Positions 7,546 to 16,722 of a DNA stretch of 64,000 nucleotides are shown here, piece by piece. The position numbers and the translations under genes are program-made. Origin of the DNA: JAPSGB01 sp963775185 (GTDB taxonomy: Bacteria; Myxococcota_A; Polyangia; Polyangiales; Polyangiaceae). The stretch is from positions 1 to 64,000 of the forward strand of contig CAVZIE010000036.1 in the NCBI GenBank assembly GCA_963775185.1. The letters are read 5' to 3'. Position 1 is the stretch's first letter; every line of letters begins with the position of its first letter. Under the pieces are notes generated by a model that saw only the letters and a list, made by a program, of their open reading frames with translations, did not search any database and was not told the origin of the DNA.

Positions 7546-8874
7546 GTGTCGCTGCGGGAGTTCAACTTCGACGGGCTCGTGGGTCCGACGCACAACTACG
7601 CGGGCCTCAGCCCGGGGAACCTCGCGAGCACGGGTCACGCGGGCGAGACCGGCAATCCACGCGCGGCCGCGCTGCAGGGGCTCGAGAAGATGCGCTTCGT
7701 GGCGTCGCTCGGCGTGCCGCAAGCGGTGCTGCCGCCCCAGCCGCGGCCCGACGTGGCGGCGCTCCGGCGCCTGGGCTTCGACGGCGACGACGCGAGCGTG
7801 CTCGCGCAGGCGGCGCGCGGCGACGGACAGTTGCTCCGGCTGTGTACCAGCGCGTCGGCGATGTGGACGGCCAACGCCGCCACCCTCGCGCCGTCCACGG
7901 ACACGCGCGACGGGCGGCTCCACGTCCTGCCCGCCAACCTGGTCGCGATGTTCCATCGCAGCCTCGAGGCGGCCACGACCACGCGCGTGCTCCGGGCGAT
8001 CTTCGCCGACGCCGCACGCTTCGTCGTACGCGATCCGCTGCCCGCCACCGAGCACTTCGCCGACGAGGGCGCGGCGAACCACACCCGGCTCCATACGGAC
8101 AGCGGACACGTGCACCTGCTCGCATGGGGGCGACGCGTGTGGGGCGACGCGCCGCGGCCCGCGCGCTTCCCGGCGAGACAGACGCTCGAGGCGAGCCAGG
8201 CGGCGGCGCGCGCGCTCGCGCTTCCCGCGGGCAGCGCGCTCACCTGGCAGCAGGACCCGGCGGGCATCGACGGCGGCGCGTTCCACACCGACGTGCTCGC
8301 CGTCGGCAATGGCGCGCTGCTGGTGCTGCACGAGCGCGCGTTTCTGGATCAGGACGCGCTCCTCGCCGCGCTGCGCCGGCGCCTCGGCGACGCGCTGACC
8401 ACGTGCGTGGCCAGCGAGCGGGAGCTGCCTGTCACCGACGCGGTCCGGGCCTATCCGTTCAACTCGCAGCTGGTGACGCTGCCTTCCGGGCGCATGGCGA
8501 TCGTCGCGCCGCGGGAGAGCCAGCAGAACGCCGCCGCGCGCCGCTTCCTCGAGCGCGTGGTGTCCGAGGACAACCCGGTGGATGCGCTGCACTACATCGA
8601 CGTCAACGCTTCGATGAACAACGGCGGCGGCCCGGCGTGCCTGCGTCTACGCGTGCCGCTCGCGTCGCCCGACGTCGCGGCCATCGGCGCGCGCGTGATT
8701 CTGGACGACGCGCTCTACGCCGATCTCACCGGCTGGGTCACGCGTCACTACCGCGATCGGCTCTCGCTCGCGGATCTGGCCGACCCGGAGCTGCTGCGCG
8801 AGACGCGCGGCGCCCTCGACGAGCTCACGCGCATGCTCGGGCTCGGCGCGGTCTACGATTTTCAGCGTGGCTGA
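7546..8874 (+). CDS. astB: N-succinylarginine dihydrolase
   Basis: The 442-residue product matches AstB along its full length, from FNFDGLVGPTHNYAGLSPGN to the C-terminus. It converts N2-succinylarginine to N2-succinylornithine, CO2 and ammonia in arginine succinyltransferase catabolism. Active-site regions are seen as GAANHTRLH, GAFHTDVLAV (catalytic His) and NNGGGPACLR (nucleophilic Cys). The start is GTG 7546. None of the usual partners (astA, C, D, E) is in this window. It overlaps the kinase start by 8 nt, suggesting translational coupling. Confidence 0.93.
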   Translation: MSLREFNFDGLVGPTHNYAGLSPGNLASTGHAGETGNPRAAALQGLEKMRFVASLGVPQAVLPPQPRPDVAALRRLGFDGDDASVLAQAARGDGQLLRLCTSASAMWTANAATLAPSTDTRDGRLHVLPANLVAMFHRSLEAATTTRVLRAIFADAARFVVRDPLPATEHFADEGAANHTRLHTDSGHVHLLAWGRRVWGDAPRPARFPARQTLEASQAAARALALPAGSALTWQQDPAGIDGGAFHTDVLAVGNGALLVLHERAFLDQDALLAALRRRLGDALTTCVASERELPVTDAVRAYPFNSQLVTLPSGRMAIVAPRESQQNAAARRFLERVVSEDNPVDALHYIDVNASMNNGGGPACLRLRVPLASPDVAAIGARVILDDALYADLTGWVTRHYRDRLSLADLADPELLRETRGALDELTRMLGLGAVYDFQRG

Positions 8875-9788
8875 CCGAACCGTGACGATTTTCCGCGCTC
8901 CCACCGTGCTCGGCCCGTTCGGCCGCTTCGTGATCGAGCGCCGGCTCGGCGAAGGCCAGGCCGCCGTCGTCTACCAGGCGCGCGATCGCGAGCGCGGCGA
9001 GCACGTGGCCTTGAAGCTGTTCAAGCACGAGACGTCCGACGCCGCGGCGCTCGCGCGCTTCCAGGGCGAGTTCTCCGCGCTGAAGAGCATCCGACACGAA
9101 AACCTGGTTCAGCTCCACGAGCTGTTCCTCGACGCCGAAGAGGACGGCGAGAGCTTCTTCAGCATGGAGCTCGTGAGCGGGCCCGAATCTGGTGAGCTAC
9201 GTCCGACGCGACGCGACGCGCGCGCCCGAGCGTGCCGGCGCGATGCTGCTGGGGCAGCCGGTCCACGACGCGGGGACGTCGAACTATGCGGCCTGCGCGC
9301 CCGACGGCATCCAGCGCCTGCGCGGCGCGCTGCGCCAGCTCGTCGCCGGCGTGGCCGCGGTCCACGCCGCTGGGCTCGTGCATCGCGATCTCCGACCCGC
9401 CAACGTGCGGGTGACACGCGAGCAGCGCGTCGTGATCCTCGACTTCGGCTTGGCGACGCACGCGGGGACGTCGGGCGCCGGCGGCGGCGAGCTCGTCGGC
9501 ACGCCGGCGTACATGGCGCCGGAGCAGTGGGAGAGCGCCACTTCCGGGCCGCCGAGCGACTGGTACGCCGTCGGTGTCATGCTGTTCGAGGCGCTCACCG
9601 GCGGGGCGCCGTTCACCGGAAATGCTCACGAGGTGTTCGTTCGCAAGCGCACCGTCGGCGCGCCGCACCCCGGACTGCTCGTCCGCGGCGTGCCCACGGA
9701 TCTCGACGAGCTGTGCGCCGCGCTGCTCCGGACCTCGCCCGGGGCGCGGCCCGACGCCGCGCAGATCCTCGCCCGGATCGCCGACTAG
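8867..9788 (+). CDS. Hanks-type Ser/Thr protein kinase, interrupted by one extra base
   Basis: The GTG at 8867 opens GPFGRFVIERRLGEGQAAVV (glycine loop) and VALKLFK (catalytic Lys). Removing one G near 9185 joins this to the downstream frame (NLVSYVRRD...), giving a continuous 306-residue kinase with HRDLRPANV, DFGLAT, GTPAYMAPEQW and a normal C-lobe. All catalytic residues are intact. No C-terminal sensor or membrane segment follows, so it is a bare cytoplasmic kinase. It lies between astB and a response regulator/histidine kinase pair. The indel could be sequence error or real inactivation. Confidence 0.8.
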
Positions 9789-9938
9789 ATCGCCGTGGAA
9801 TGCGCGATCCGTCCTCCGTGTTGATCGACGCGCGCGGCCGTGAGCGGCAGCCGTTCCGTAGTTACCCGGATATCCAGGCGCAGTTTTCGCGCGCTATGAC
9901 CGTCCGCCAGCACAGCATGAGGTTCTGGAGGCCCCAGA

Positions 9939-10583
9939 GTGCCGACCCCCAAGCGCAGAGTCCGCGTTCTCATCGCGGACGACCACCGACTCCTGGTGGC
10001 GGGGCTGCGCGCGGTGCTCTCGACGAGCGCGAACGTCGACGTCGTCGCCACGGCTGGCGACGGCGCGAGCGCGGTGCGACAGACGCGCGAGCTGAAGCCG
10101 GACGTGGTGCTCATGAGCGTCTCCATGCCGGGCATCGACGGCGTGGAAGCCACGCGCATCCTTCACCGGATCTGTCCCAAGACGAGCATCATCGCCCTGG
10201 GCCCGCCAGGCGACACACGCCATCAACGCGACATGGCTCGCGCGGGTGCCGCAGGATACCTGTCGAAGCGCTGCGAGCCGGAGACCGTGCTGGAAGCGCT
10301 GGCGGCGATCGAGCGTGGCGAGAACTACTTCCACGTTGCGATCGGGCGGCCCGCGGAGCGCAGCCTGCCCGAATCTCCCCCACACTTGTCGCGACGCGAG
10401 CTGGAGGTCATCCGTCTCGTCGCCGAGGGCCACTCGAACAAGCTCATCGCGCGCGACCTGGGCATCGGCGTGCGCACCGTGGAGACCCACCGCGAACGCG
10501 TGATGCGCAAGCTCGGCGTGCAGGGCACCGCCGGGCTCACCAAGTGGGCCATCGCGCACGGGCTCGTCGATCCCGCAGCGTAG
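9939..10583 (+). CDS. NarL/LuxR-type response regulator with a degenerate receiver
   Basis: This is a 214-residue protein with an N-terminal receiver (about 8-125) and a C-terminal LuxR HTH (about 145-205; LSRRELEVIRLVAEG...IGVRTVETHR). The acidic pair D14-D15 and K110 are present. The position that should be the phosphoacceptor Asp reads Ser (VVLMSVSMPG, S60), and the conserved Thr/Ser switch is replaced in IIALGPPGD. Phosphorylation by the standard route is therefore unlikely. Start GTG 9939 follows a GGAGG. A soluble histidine kinase begins 68 bp downstream. Confidence 0.88.
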   Translation: MPTPKRRVRVLIADDHRLLVAGLRAVLSTSANVDVVATAGDGASAVRQTRELKPDVVLMSVSMPGIDGVEATRILHRICPKTSIIALGPPGDTRHQRDMARAGAAGYLSKRCEPETVLEALAAIERGENYFHVAIGRPAERSLPESPPHLSRRELEVIRLVAEGHSNKLIARDLGIGVRTVETHRERVMRKLGVQGTAGLTKWAIAHGLVDPAA

Positions 10584-10651
10584 CCAAGTTCCGTATTTCC
10601 ACGGACTGTGAACGACCAGACGCGTATGCCAGGATCTCGCGGTTGGGGAAG

Positions 10652-11563
10652 ATGCCGGGCGAAATTCGCGATCCGGACAGCGACGCATTGCGCCGCATCA
10701 CTTCGGGTGAGCCGACGGAAACGCCGGCCGACCCGCGCGACGCGGTGGCGCGCTTGCGCGCGGACCGGCTCCGCGAGCAGCTGGCGAACGCCGACCGCCT
10801 CGCGTCGATCGGCCAGCTTGCCGCGAGTGTCGCCCACGAGATCGCGAATCCGGTGGCGTTCCTGCTCGCGGGCAACGCGCGTACCGTCGAGCTCTGCCGG
10901 AACATCATGCTCGGCGTGCTCGCGCTCGAGGAGCTCGCGAGCTCGGGCGGGGAGATTTCTCCGGCGGCGCTCGCCGCGGTGCTCTCCGAGCGTCGCGTCA
11001 ACGAGGCGGCGAGCGAGCTCGAAGCGATCGCGATCGACAGCGCCGACGCGATCCGTCGCGTCGGCTCCATCGCCAGCGACTTGCGCGGCTTCGCCGGCGT
11101 GCAGGAAGACCCGAGCGAGCAGGTCGTTCTCGACGACGTCGCGCGCGTCGCGTGCCGCATGTTGCGCCCGCGCATCAGCGGAAGCGCGGTCCTGGTTCAG
11201 GAGCTCGCGGCAGTGCCGGCGATCCGCGGGAGCCGCACCAAGCTGATCCAGGTCGTCACCAACCTCCTGATCAACGCGGCACACGCCGTCGAGGACGCCC
11301 CGCCGGCGAACCACGAGGTGCGCGTGACGACGAGCCAATCCGATGCCCACGTGGTGCTCGTGGTCGAAGACAGCGGCGCCGGCATCCCGCCGGATGTCGC
11401 GCCGCGCGTCTTCGAGCCGCTGTTCACGACCAAGCAACGCGATCGCGGCACCGGGCTCGGCTTGTGGGTCGTCGACCAGATCGTGCGCGCGCACGCCGGC
11501 TCGATCTCGTTCTCCAGCCACGTCGGACACGGCACGCGCTTCGAGGTTCGCTTCCCGCTCTAG
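10652..11563 (+). CDS. soluble histidine kinase
   Basis: This is a 303-residue kinase without transmembrane segments. An N-terminal coiled segment leads into the H-box (LAASVAHEIANPVAF, phosphoacceptor His), then a HATPase domain with NLLINAAHAV (N box), DSGAGIP (G1) and GTGLGLWVV (G2). No input domain is visible beyond ~45 N-terminal residues. It sits directly after a response regulator that lacks its Asp, so its partner may lie elsewhere. The upstream ORF that runs through this frame is chance; ATG 10652 is preceded by a G-rich ribosome site. Confidence 0.87.
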   Translation: MPGEIRDPDSDALRRITSGEPTETPADPRDAVARLRADRLREQLANADRLASIGQLAASVAHEIANPVAFLLAGNARTVELCRNIMLGVLALEELASSGGEISPAALAAVLSERRVNEAASELEAIAIDSADAIRRVGSIASDLRGFAGVQEDPSEQVVLDDVARVACRMLRPRISGSAVLVQELAAVPAIRGSRTKLIQVVTNLLINAAHAVEDAPPANHEVRVTTSQSDAHVVLVVEDSGAGIPPDVAPRVFEPLFTTKQRDRGTGLGLWVVDQIVRAHAGSISFSSHVGHGTRFEVRFPL

Positions 11564-12792
11564 TAGATGAAGCGCCGGATGTCGTAGAGCGCGATCGGCG
11601 ACAGAACGCCGCGATCGCGCAGCTGTTCGCGCAGCCGGCGTGCTTGCGCGGCGAGCTCCGGCGCGCCGAGCGGCTCGAGCTTGTCGGCGCGGAGACGCGC
11701 CTCGTACGCCGACCCAGCGTGCACGTGCAGCGGCGACAGGTACACGCGATCACGCCTCCCGAGCTGCATGCGCGCGATCGCGTCCACGCTGCGCTCCACG
11801 TGCTCGTCGGCCAGGCGACGCCCGCCGGCGCCGACCAGCACGATCACGCCGCGGCGGATCCGCGCGTCGCCGAGCGCGCCGACGAGCGCGACCGCATCGT
11901 CGATCTCCATCGGCTTGCCGAGACCGGACAGCACCGTCTCGCTGCCGCTCTCCAGTCCGAGCGCGACGCTCTCGAGGCCCAGGCCCCGGAGCTCGGCGAG
12001 GTCGTCGGCGCTCTTCGGCCGCGTGAACGAGTCGACGAACGCGCTGAGCGGCCAGTTTGCGGCAGCGCCCAGCGCGGCGCGCACGCTGGCGACGGCCTCG
12101 ACCAGCTTCTTCTGCTCGACAACCAACGCGTTCGCCTGGCCCAGGAACACGCCGTGACGCAGCGCGAGCGCGCGACCGAACAGCGCGAGCACGTCCCGGA
12201 CGTGCCGCGCGAGCTCGTCCGGCGGGCGCATGCGGAACTGCACATCGCGGTACAAGTGGCAGAACGTGCAGCGGTTGTACGAGCAGCCCTCCGTGATCTG
12301 CACGACCAGCGCGCGATTCTGGTCCGGCGGCAGGATCGGGATCGGCCGGTAGACGCGCGCGAAGCGCTCGCGCTCCGCGGCGTAGCGCGCGCCGTCCCAC
12401 CCCGCCGCGCGCGAGAGCGGCTCGCCGATGGCGTCGGGCACGGCCGCGATGCGCGCCGCCCCGGCCACGGCGCGAGCCACCAGCGCGATCACGCGCTCGA
12501 TCAGCGGCGCGCCCTCGGCGGGCTCGAGCACCTCGATGTCGAGCCAACGCGAGGCGTCCGACTCGCGCCCGACGCGCACGCGGCGCACCCGGCCGTCGAC
12601 GCCGCGCTGGACCGAATCGCCGTCGAGCCACGCGCGATGCAGACGCCCTTCGAGGTCGAGGTGCACGCGATCTTCGCCGGCGAACACGCCCAGCGTCGCG
12701 TCGCGGCGCGCCAGCGTCAGCGCTTCGCCCAGCGGGAGCACCGTGTGGTACGCCCGCCCGATCTCGTCGTCGTCGCGCGCTGCCGCGGTCAT
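11560..12792 (-). CDS. radical SAM protein (Elp3/HemN-like fold)
   Basis: This is a 410-residue enzyme. The [4Fe-4S] motif CSYNRCTFC (CxxxCxxC) follows the strand ALVVQITEG at about residue 180. GLESVALGLESGSETVL resembles the SAM-binding segment of Elp3-type radical SAM domains. The N-terminal ~165 residues have no motif I recognise, and the C-terminus (LYDIRRFIY) is short with no extra cluster. The reaction is unknown. The stop overlaps the histidine kinase stop by 4 nt (convergent). A 19-bp repeat lies between its start and the divergent lipoprotein gene. Confidence 0.85.
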   Translation of the reverse strand: MTAAARDDDEIGRAYHTVLPLGEALTLARRDATLGVFAGEDRVHLDLEGRLHRAWLDGDSVQRGVDGRVRRVRVGRESDASRWLDIEVLEPAEGAPLIERVIALVARAVAGAARIAAVPDAIGEPLSRAAGWDGARYAAERERFARVYRPIPILPPDQNRALVVQITEGCSYNRCTFCHLYRDVQFRMRPPDELARHVRDVLALFGRALALRHGVFLGQANALVVEQKKLVEAVASVRAALGAAANWPLSAFVDSFTRPKSADDLAELRGLGLESVALGLESGSETVLSGLGKPMEIDDAVALVGALGDARIRRGVIVLVGAGGRRLADEHVERSVDAIARMQLGRRDRVYLSPLHVHAGSAYEARLRADKLEPLGAPELAAQARRLREQLRDRGVLSPIALYDIRRFIY

Positions 12793-12857
12793 GAGCGCCG
12801 CAAGTATAGAGCGGATCGCACCGCCGAGCCGCGCGCCGCGACGGCGTACTTTCGGGA

Positions 12858-12876
12858 TGCCGGTCCGGCGCGGAAT
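12858..12876 (+). repeat. 19-bp palindromic repeat, copy 5
   Basis: Exact consensus, between divergent genes. Confidence 0.8.
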
Positions 12877-12936
12877 AGCGCGGACGCGGCGTCGGTTGCG
12901 GTCACGTCCACGACTTCTTCAACGGGAGGTGATGAC

Positions 12937-13314
12937 ATGACGGGATCTCGTCCCGTGCGCGCCCTCGGGCTCGGCGTCGCGCTCTTTCTGGCTGCAGCGT
13001 GCAGTAGCAGCTCGTCGCCGTCCGGGTCCGGCGACAGCGGCGCGGGCAGCGGTGGCACCGGTGGCAACGCAGGCAGTAGCGGCAACGGCGGCGCTGCGGG
13101 CAGCTCGGCGAGCGGCGGCACCGCCGGCACGGCGTCCGGCGGTGGAGCCGGCGTGTTCGGCGCCGCCGGCTACGGCGGCCTCGGCAATCCCGGCTGCGTG
13201 TCTTCGCAAGGCGGCCCGTGCGGTGGCAGCATGGCGCATCCGTGCATCTGCGCGAAGGGCCTCACGTGCCACACATCGGGCGTGCCGGACACCGGCGGCA
13301 CCTGCGAGCCCTGA
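12937..13314 (+). CDS. Gly/Ser-rich lipoprotein with a small Cys-rich C-terminus
   Basis: The start is decided by GGGAGGTGATGAC just upstream. The 125-residue product has a signal peptide ending LAAAC, a low-complexity Ser/Gly/Thr/Ala linker of about 55 residues and a compact end with six cysteines (CVSSQGGPCGG, CICAKGLTC, TCEP). The layout matches many Myxococcota surface lipoproteins with a flexible spacer and a disulfide-stabilised knot. Function unknown. Confidence 0.72.
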   Translation: MTGSRPVRALGLGVALFLAAACSSSSSPSGSGDSGAGSGGTGGNAGSSGNGGAAGSSASGGTAGTASGGGAGVFGAAGYGGLGNPGCVSSQGGPCGGSMAHPCICAKGLTCHTSGVPDTGGTCEP

Positions 13315-13339
13315 GCGCAGGAGCTCGCGAGCCGCGCGG

Positions 13340-13357
13340 TTCCGCGCCGGACCGGAA
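13340..13357 (-). repeat. 19-bp palindromic repeat, copy 6
   Basis: TTCCGCGCCGGACCGGAA, between the stop codons of two convergent genes, a position where it could act as a transcription stop. Confidence 0.75.
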
Positions 13358-13364
13358 GCAAGCT

Positions 13365-14384
13365 TCAGCGCACCAGATGGTTGCACACGCCCGAGGACGA
13401 GCCGCCCTGGAAGTGCACGCAGATGTCGAAGCCCATGCTCGGGTAGTAGTACGCCCAGAGGAAGCACATCTCGTCGTTGAAGCCTTCGCCGAACGTGACG
13501 GTCTTGTTCGTGGTGTTGTTCCACTCGCACTGGTAGGCGAGACCGTCGCCGGCGCCGAACTCGACCGGCGGATCGAGCATCTCGAGCGGCGGCTCCGCCC
13601 AGTCCTTGCCGTCGGCGAGCAGGTCCTTGCCGGTGACGTCGGTGCTGTCGCTGTGCCAGATGCGCATCTCGGTGCCGAGCTGGTGCTCGTGCGTGGTCAC
13701 GGCGAACGACTTGGTGCCGGCGAGCGCGCGCTGGAACATCACCGGCGTCTTGGTGGTGCTGTGGGGCGGGATGTTCAGGTCGGCGTCGCCCCAGAACGCG
13801 AAGCTGCTCTCGATCACCTGGTTCTTGCCGTTGTCGGGCAGCACGTTGAAATCGACGGAGCCCGTCACGTCCTTGTCCGCGCCGGTGGTGTTGAACCAGT
13901 GCAGCTCGATCCGCACCATCTGGTTCTGCTCGACGCGGAAGCCGATCGGCACGCCGTTTTCCTCGGGGAACTGCAGCGTGACGTCGGGCTCCTGGGCGAT
14001 GAAGACCGGGACGTTCGCGCTGTCGAGGCCGGGGATCCCGCCGTTGGTGACGAAGATGCCGCTGAAGCCGCCGCAGTGCTCCGGCGTGAGCTTTTCCTCC
14101 GTGTCCGACGAGAGGTACACGATCATGTGATGCGAGCCCGGCGAGAGCTGACCGCGGATGCTGCGCACCCAGCCCGCGGTGTCGTTGCCGAGACGCTTGG
14201 TGATGCAGACCGTGTCTTCGCCGCCGGCCGGCGCGTGGACGGGGCCGATCTCGCCGGAGATCTTGGTCAGCCCCGGATCACCCGCGCCTGCGCCACCGGG
14301 ATCCGCCGTCGAGCCGCCGCAACCGGCGAGAGCGAGCGTGGCGGGGATCAGGATCGAGAGCCAGGGAGTGTTGCGTCGGTTCAT
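13365..14384 (-). CDS. copper type II ascorbate-dependent monooxygenase-like lipoprotein
   Basis: This is a 339-residue lipoprotein (lipobox LAGC, Cys22) with the ligand set of the PHM/DBM copper monooxygenases. H85-H86 lie in GSHHM and H162 in LHWFN (CuH site); H232 and H234 lie in THEHQLG and M306 in NDEMC (CuM site). The two sites are about 145 residues apart, as in the family. It should hydroxylate an unknown substrate outside the cytoplasm, using copper and a reductant. A paralogue with the same ligands is at 57602..58684. Family assignment rests on motif order; identity to animal PHM is low. Confidence 0.78.
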   Translation of the reverse strand: MNRRNTPWLSILIPATLALAGCGGSTADPGGAGAGDPGLTKISGEIGPVHAPAGGEDTVCITKRLGNDTAGWVRSIRGQLSPGSHHMIVYLSSDTEEKLTPEHCGGFSGIFVTNGGIPGLDSANVPVFIAQEPDVTLQFPEENGVPIGFRVEQNQMVRIELHWFNTTGADKDVTGSVDFNVLPDNGKNQVIESSFAFWGDADLNIPPHSTTKTPVMFQRALAGTKSFAVTTHEHQLGTEMRIWHSDSTDVTGKDLLADGKDWAEPPLEMLDPPVEFGAGDGLAYQCEWNNTTNKTVTFGEGFNDEMCFLWAYYYPSMGFDICVHFQGGSSSGVCNHLVR

Positions 14385-14460
14385 CGGCGGGCGAGCGCAT
14401 TATCGCACGCAGGCCGTCGCCTCGCTACGCCTTGTCGCGCGACCGGCGTATGCTCCCGGG

Positions 14461-14589
14461 GTGCGACAACCTGCTCCAAAGCGATCGCGCCTCGTCGTGA
14501 GCTGGACGTGGGTGCTCGCGGTGGTGTTCGTCGGCGTCGCAGTGATGGGCTGGGCCATCTACCACCTGGTCAAGACGCCCGCGTTCTGA
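14461..14589 (+). CDS. small single-pass membrane protein
   Basis: A 42-residue frame from GTG 14461: a basic N-terminus (RQPAPKRSR), one hydrophobic helix (WVLAVVFVGVAVMGWAIYHL) and a short tail. The composition fits a genuine micro-protein, but there is no clear ribosome site and the 3' end overlaps the convergent kinase gene by 31 nt. Confidence 0.4.
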   Translation: MRQPAPKRSRLVVSWTWVLAVVFVGVAVMGWAIYHLVKTPAF

Positions 14590-16572
14590 GCGACCAGCGC
14601 ACCGCTGCACAGGCCCACGAACAGCGCGCCGAGCACGCTCGCGCGGCTGGCCGCGCCGGAACGCCCGAGCGCGCTCACCAGTGCGGCGGGGCTCGCCCCG
14701 CTATCGGCCAGGGACAGCACGCGCGACGCTTCCGGCGGCAGACCGAGCACGGCGCGGATGCGGCCCGCCTGGGCGCCGCGCGCCAGGCTCTGGTCGCGCA
14801 GCGGCGCGAGCACGTGGGCGATCTCGTCGGTCGGCCAGGCGTCGAGCAGCGCCTGTACGATCAGCGGCAACGGCGCGCGCGGAGCCGTCGAAAGCTCCTC
14901 GCCGGACACCACGCCGTCGACGAAATAGAGCTCCCCCGAACGCCAGCGGCAGAGCGCGGCGATGCGCTTGCGGCGCTGCGCCGCGATCGACGCGAGCAGC
15001 GAGCTCGGCCGGAGCACGCCGTCGGCGACCAGCGTCTCGCCGAGGCGACGGCCGGACCGGTGCGCGCGCTCGAGCGCGCGCTCCAGGGCTTCGCGGGCGA
15101 TCAGACCGTCGGCGACCAGGAACGCGCCGAGCAGCTCGGTGGAGTCGGTGGACACGGCGTACTGCGGCAATCCGTCCACGAGGTAGAGTCGCTTCTGCTC
15201 GCGGCCGTCGACGGCGGCGAGCAGCCCGGTGCGCCGCTCGAGCGCGAGCTGGAACAGCGCGGACGGCAGCGCGGTGCCTTCGATGTGCCAGCGTTGGTCG
15301 GCGCGCATCGCCACCGCGTCGAAGAAGCGGTAGGCCGAGCGCGCGGCGAAGCGCGCGAGCTCGCCCATGCCGGACACGGGAACGAAGGGCCCGCCGTTGC
15401 GCGACACCTGGGTGTCGAGCCCGACCCTGCCGGTCGCCATCATCTCCAGCAGGCGCGCAAGCGCCAACGGTCCGACAATCGTCCCGCCCGGCCGGCGCAT
15501 CCGATAGCTCACCGTCGGCTCGACGCCGGAGCCGGTCGCGGGGCGCACGCCGGAAGCGCCTTGCTCGTTGGTCGGCGCGACTGCCGGGATCTCCTTCGAG
15601 GGTGCCGGCCCGACGCGGATGCCGCTCTTGATGTCGCCGATACCCATGTCGCGAAGCCACTGCACCAGCGCGAGCGCGCCGACGTCCTCGGGATGACGCT
15701 CGACGCACCGGGCCAGCTCCGCGCCAAACTCCCACGCGCTCTGGAATCGGTGCCTCCGGCCGCGGCGAGAGCGCGCGGACGAGCACGGCGGTCACGTCCG
15801 CCGGGATGTGCGAGCCGTGCGCGTGCAGCATCGATAGGTCGCCGGCGTGGAGCCGCTGCAGCACCTCGAGCTCGTTCTTGCCGGGAAACAGCGACCCGCC
15901 GATGAGCATCTCGACGAGCGTCACGCCCAGCGAGAACAGATCGCTGCGCGCGTCGAGCGGCGCCCCGACGGCCTGCTCCGGCGACACGTATCCGATCTTG
16001 CCCTTCACTTCGCCCGGCGCCGTCCGCGCCTCGATACCCGCGCCACGGATGATGCCGAAGTCGCCGAGCTTGACCTCGCCGGCGCGGCCGATCAGCACGT
16101 TGCTCGGCGCGACGTCGCGATGAACCAGATGCAGCGGCTGGCCCGACTCGTCGCACGCGTGATGCACGTGGTCGAGCGCCCGCAGCACCTGCTGCCCGAT
16201 GTACAGCACGACACCGAGCTCGACGCGCCGACGCCGCGCCGCCATCGACTCGAGCACGTCGGCGCAGGTCGGGCCGTCGACGAGCTCCATCGTCATGTAC
16301 AGCGCGCCGTCGTCCTCGCCGAAATCGAGCACCTGCACCAGATTCGGATGGTACAGCTCGGCGTGGATGCGAGCTTCGTCGCAGAACATCGCGAGCAGGC
16401 GCTCGTCGCTCGCGAGCTGAGGCAACACGCGCTTCAGCGCGACGCGCTTGGAGAAGCCGTGCGGACCGGGCCGCCGCGCCTCGTACACCTCCGCCATCCC
16501 GCCCGTGGCGAGCAATCGCACCAGCTCGTACGGACCGAGCTGCTGTGGTCGCAAGGCGCGCTCGAAAAACAT
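14559..16572 (-). CDS. Ser/Thr kinase with GYF_2-like and DUF4388/PatA-like C-terminal domains, one extra base
   Basis: ATG 16572 begins MFFERALRPQQ. The kinase domain (about 15-290) has LATGGMAEVYEA, VALKRVL, HRDVAPSNVLI, GDFGIIR and GYVSPEQAV. Removing one base in the G pair near 15747 (after LSPRPE) joins it to the rest of the protein, 670 residues in all. That part holds a GYF_2-like domain (GGTIVGPLALARLLEMM), two PatA/DUF4388-like segments (LYLVDGLPQYA, ELYFVDGVVSG) and a C-terminal hydrophobic segment. Such architectures are common in Myxococcota signalling. The indel may be sequence error. Confidence 0.82.
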
Positions 16573-16722
16573 GGGCCCTGCTCTACGATACCGCCAAACC
16601 CCGGCCGGATAAATCCTGTAGTGGTGGCTCGTGGCTCGGCTCGCTTGCGCTTCGCACATATCCTGTAGGCCACTGTGCGCGGCTGTGCGCGAGGCGCGCT
16701 TCGCGGTTCTTCGGCTGCGTTG

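Noticed and set aside
8867..11563. Single 898-residue ORF spanning kinase to histidine kinase
   Set aside because: Only its first ~105 and last ~303 residues look like protein; the middle is the wrong frame of the kinase and response regulator. Treated as two separate genes.
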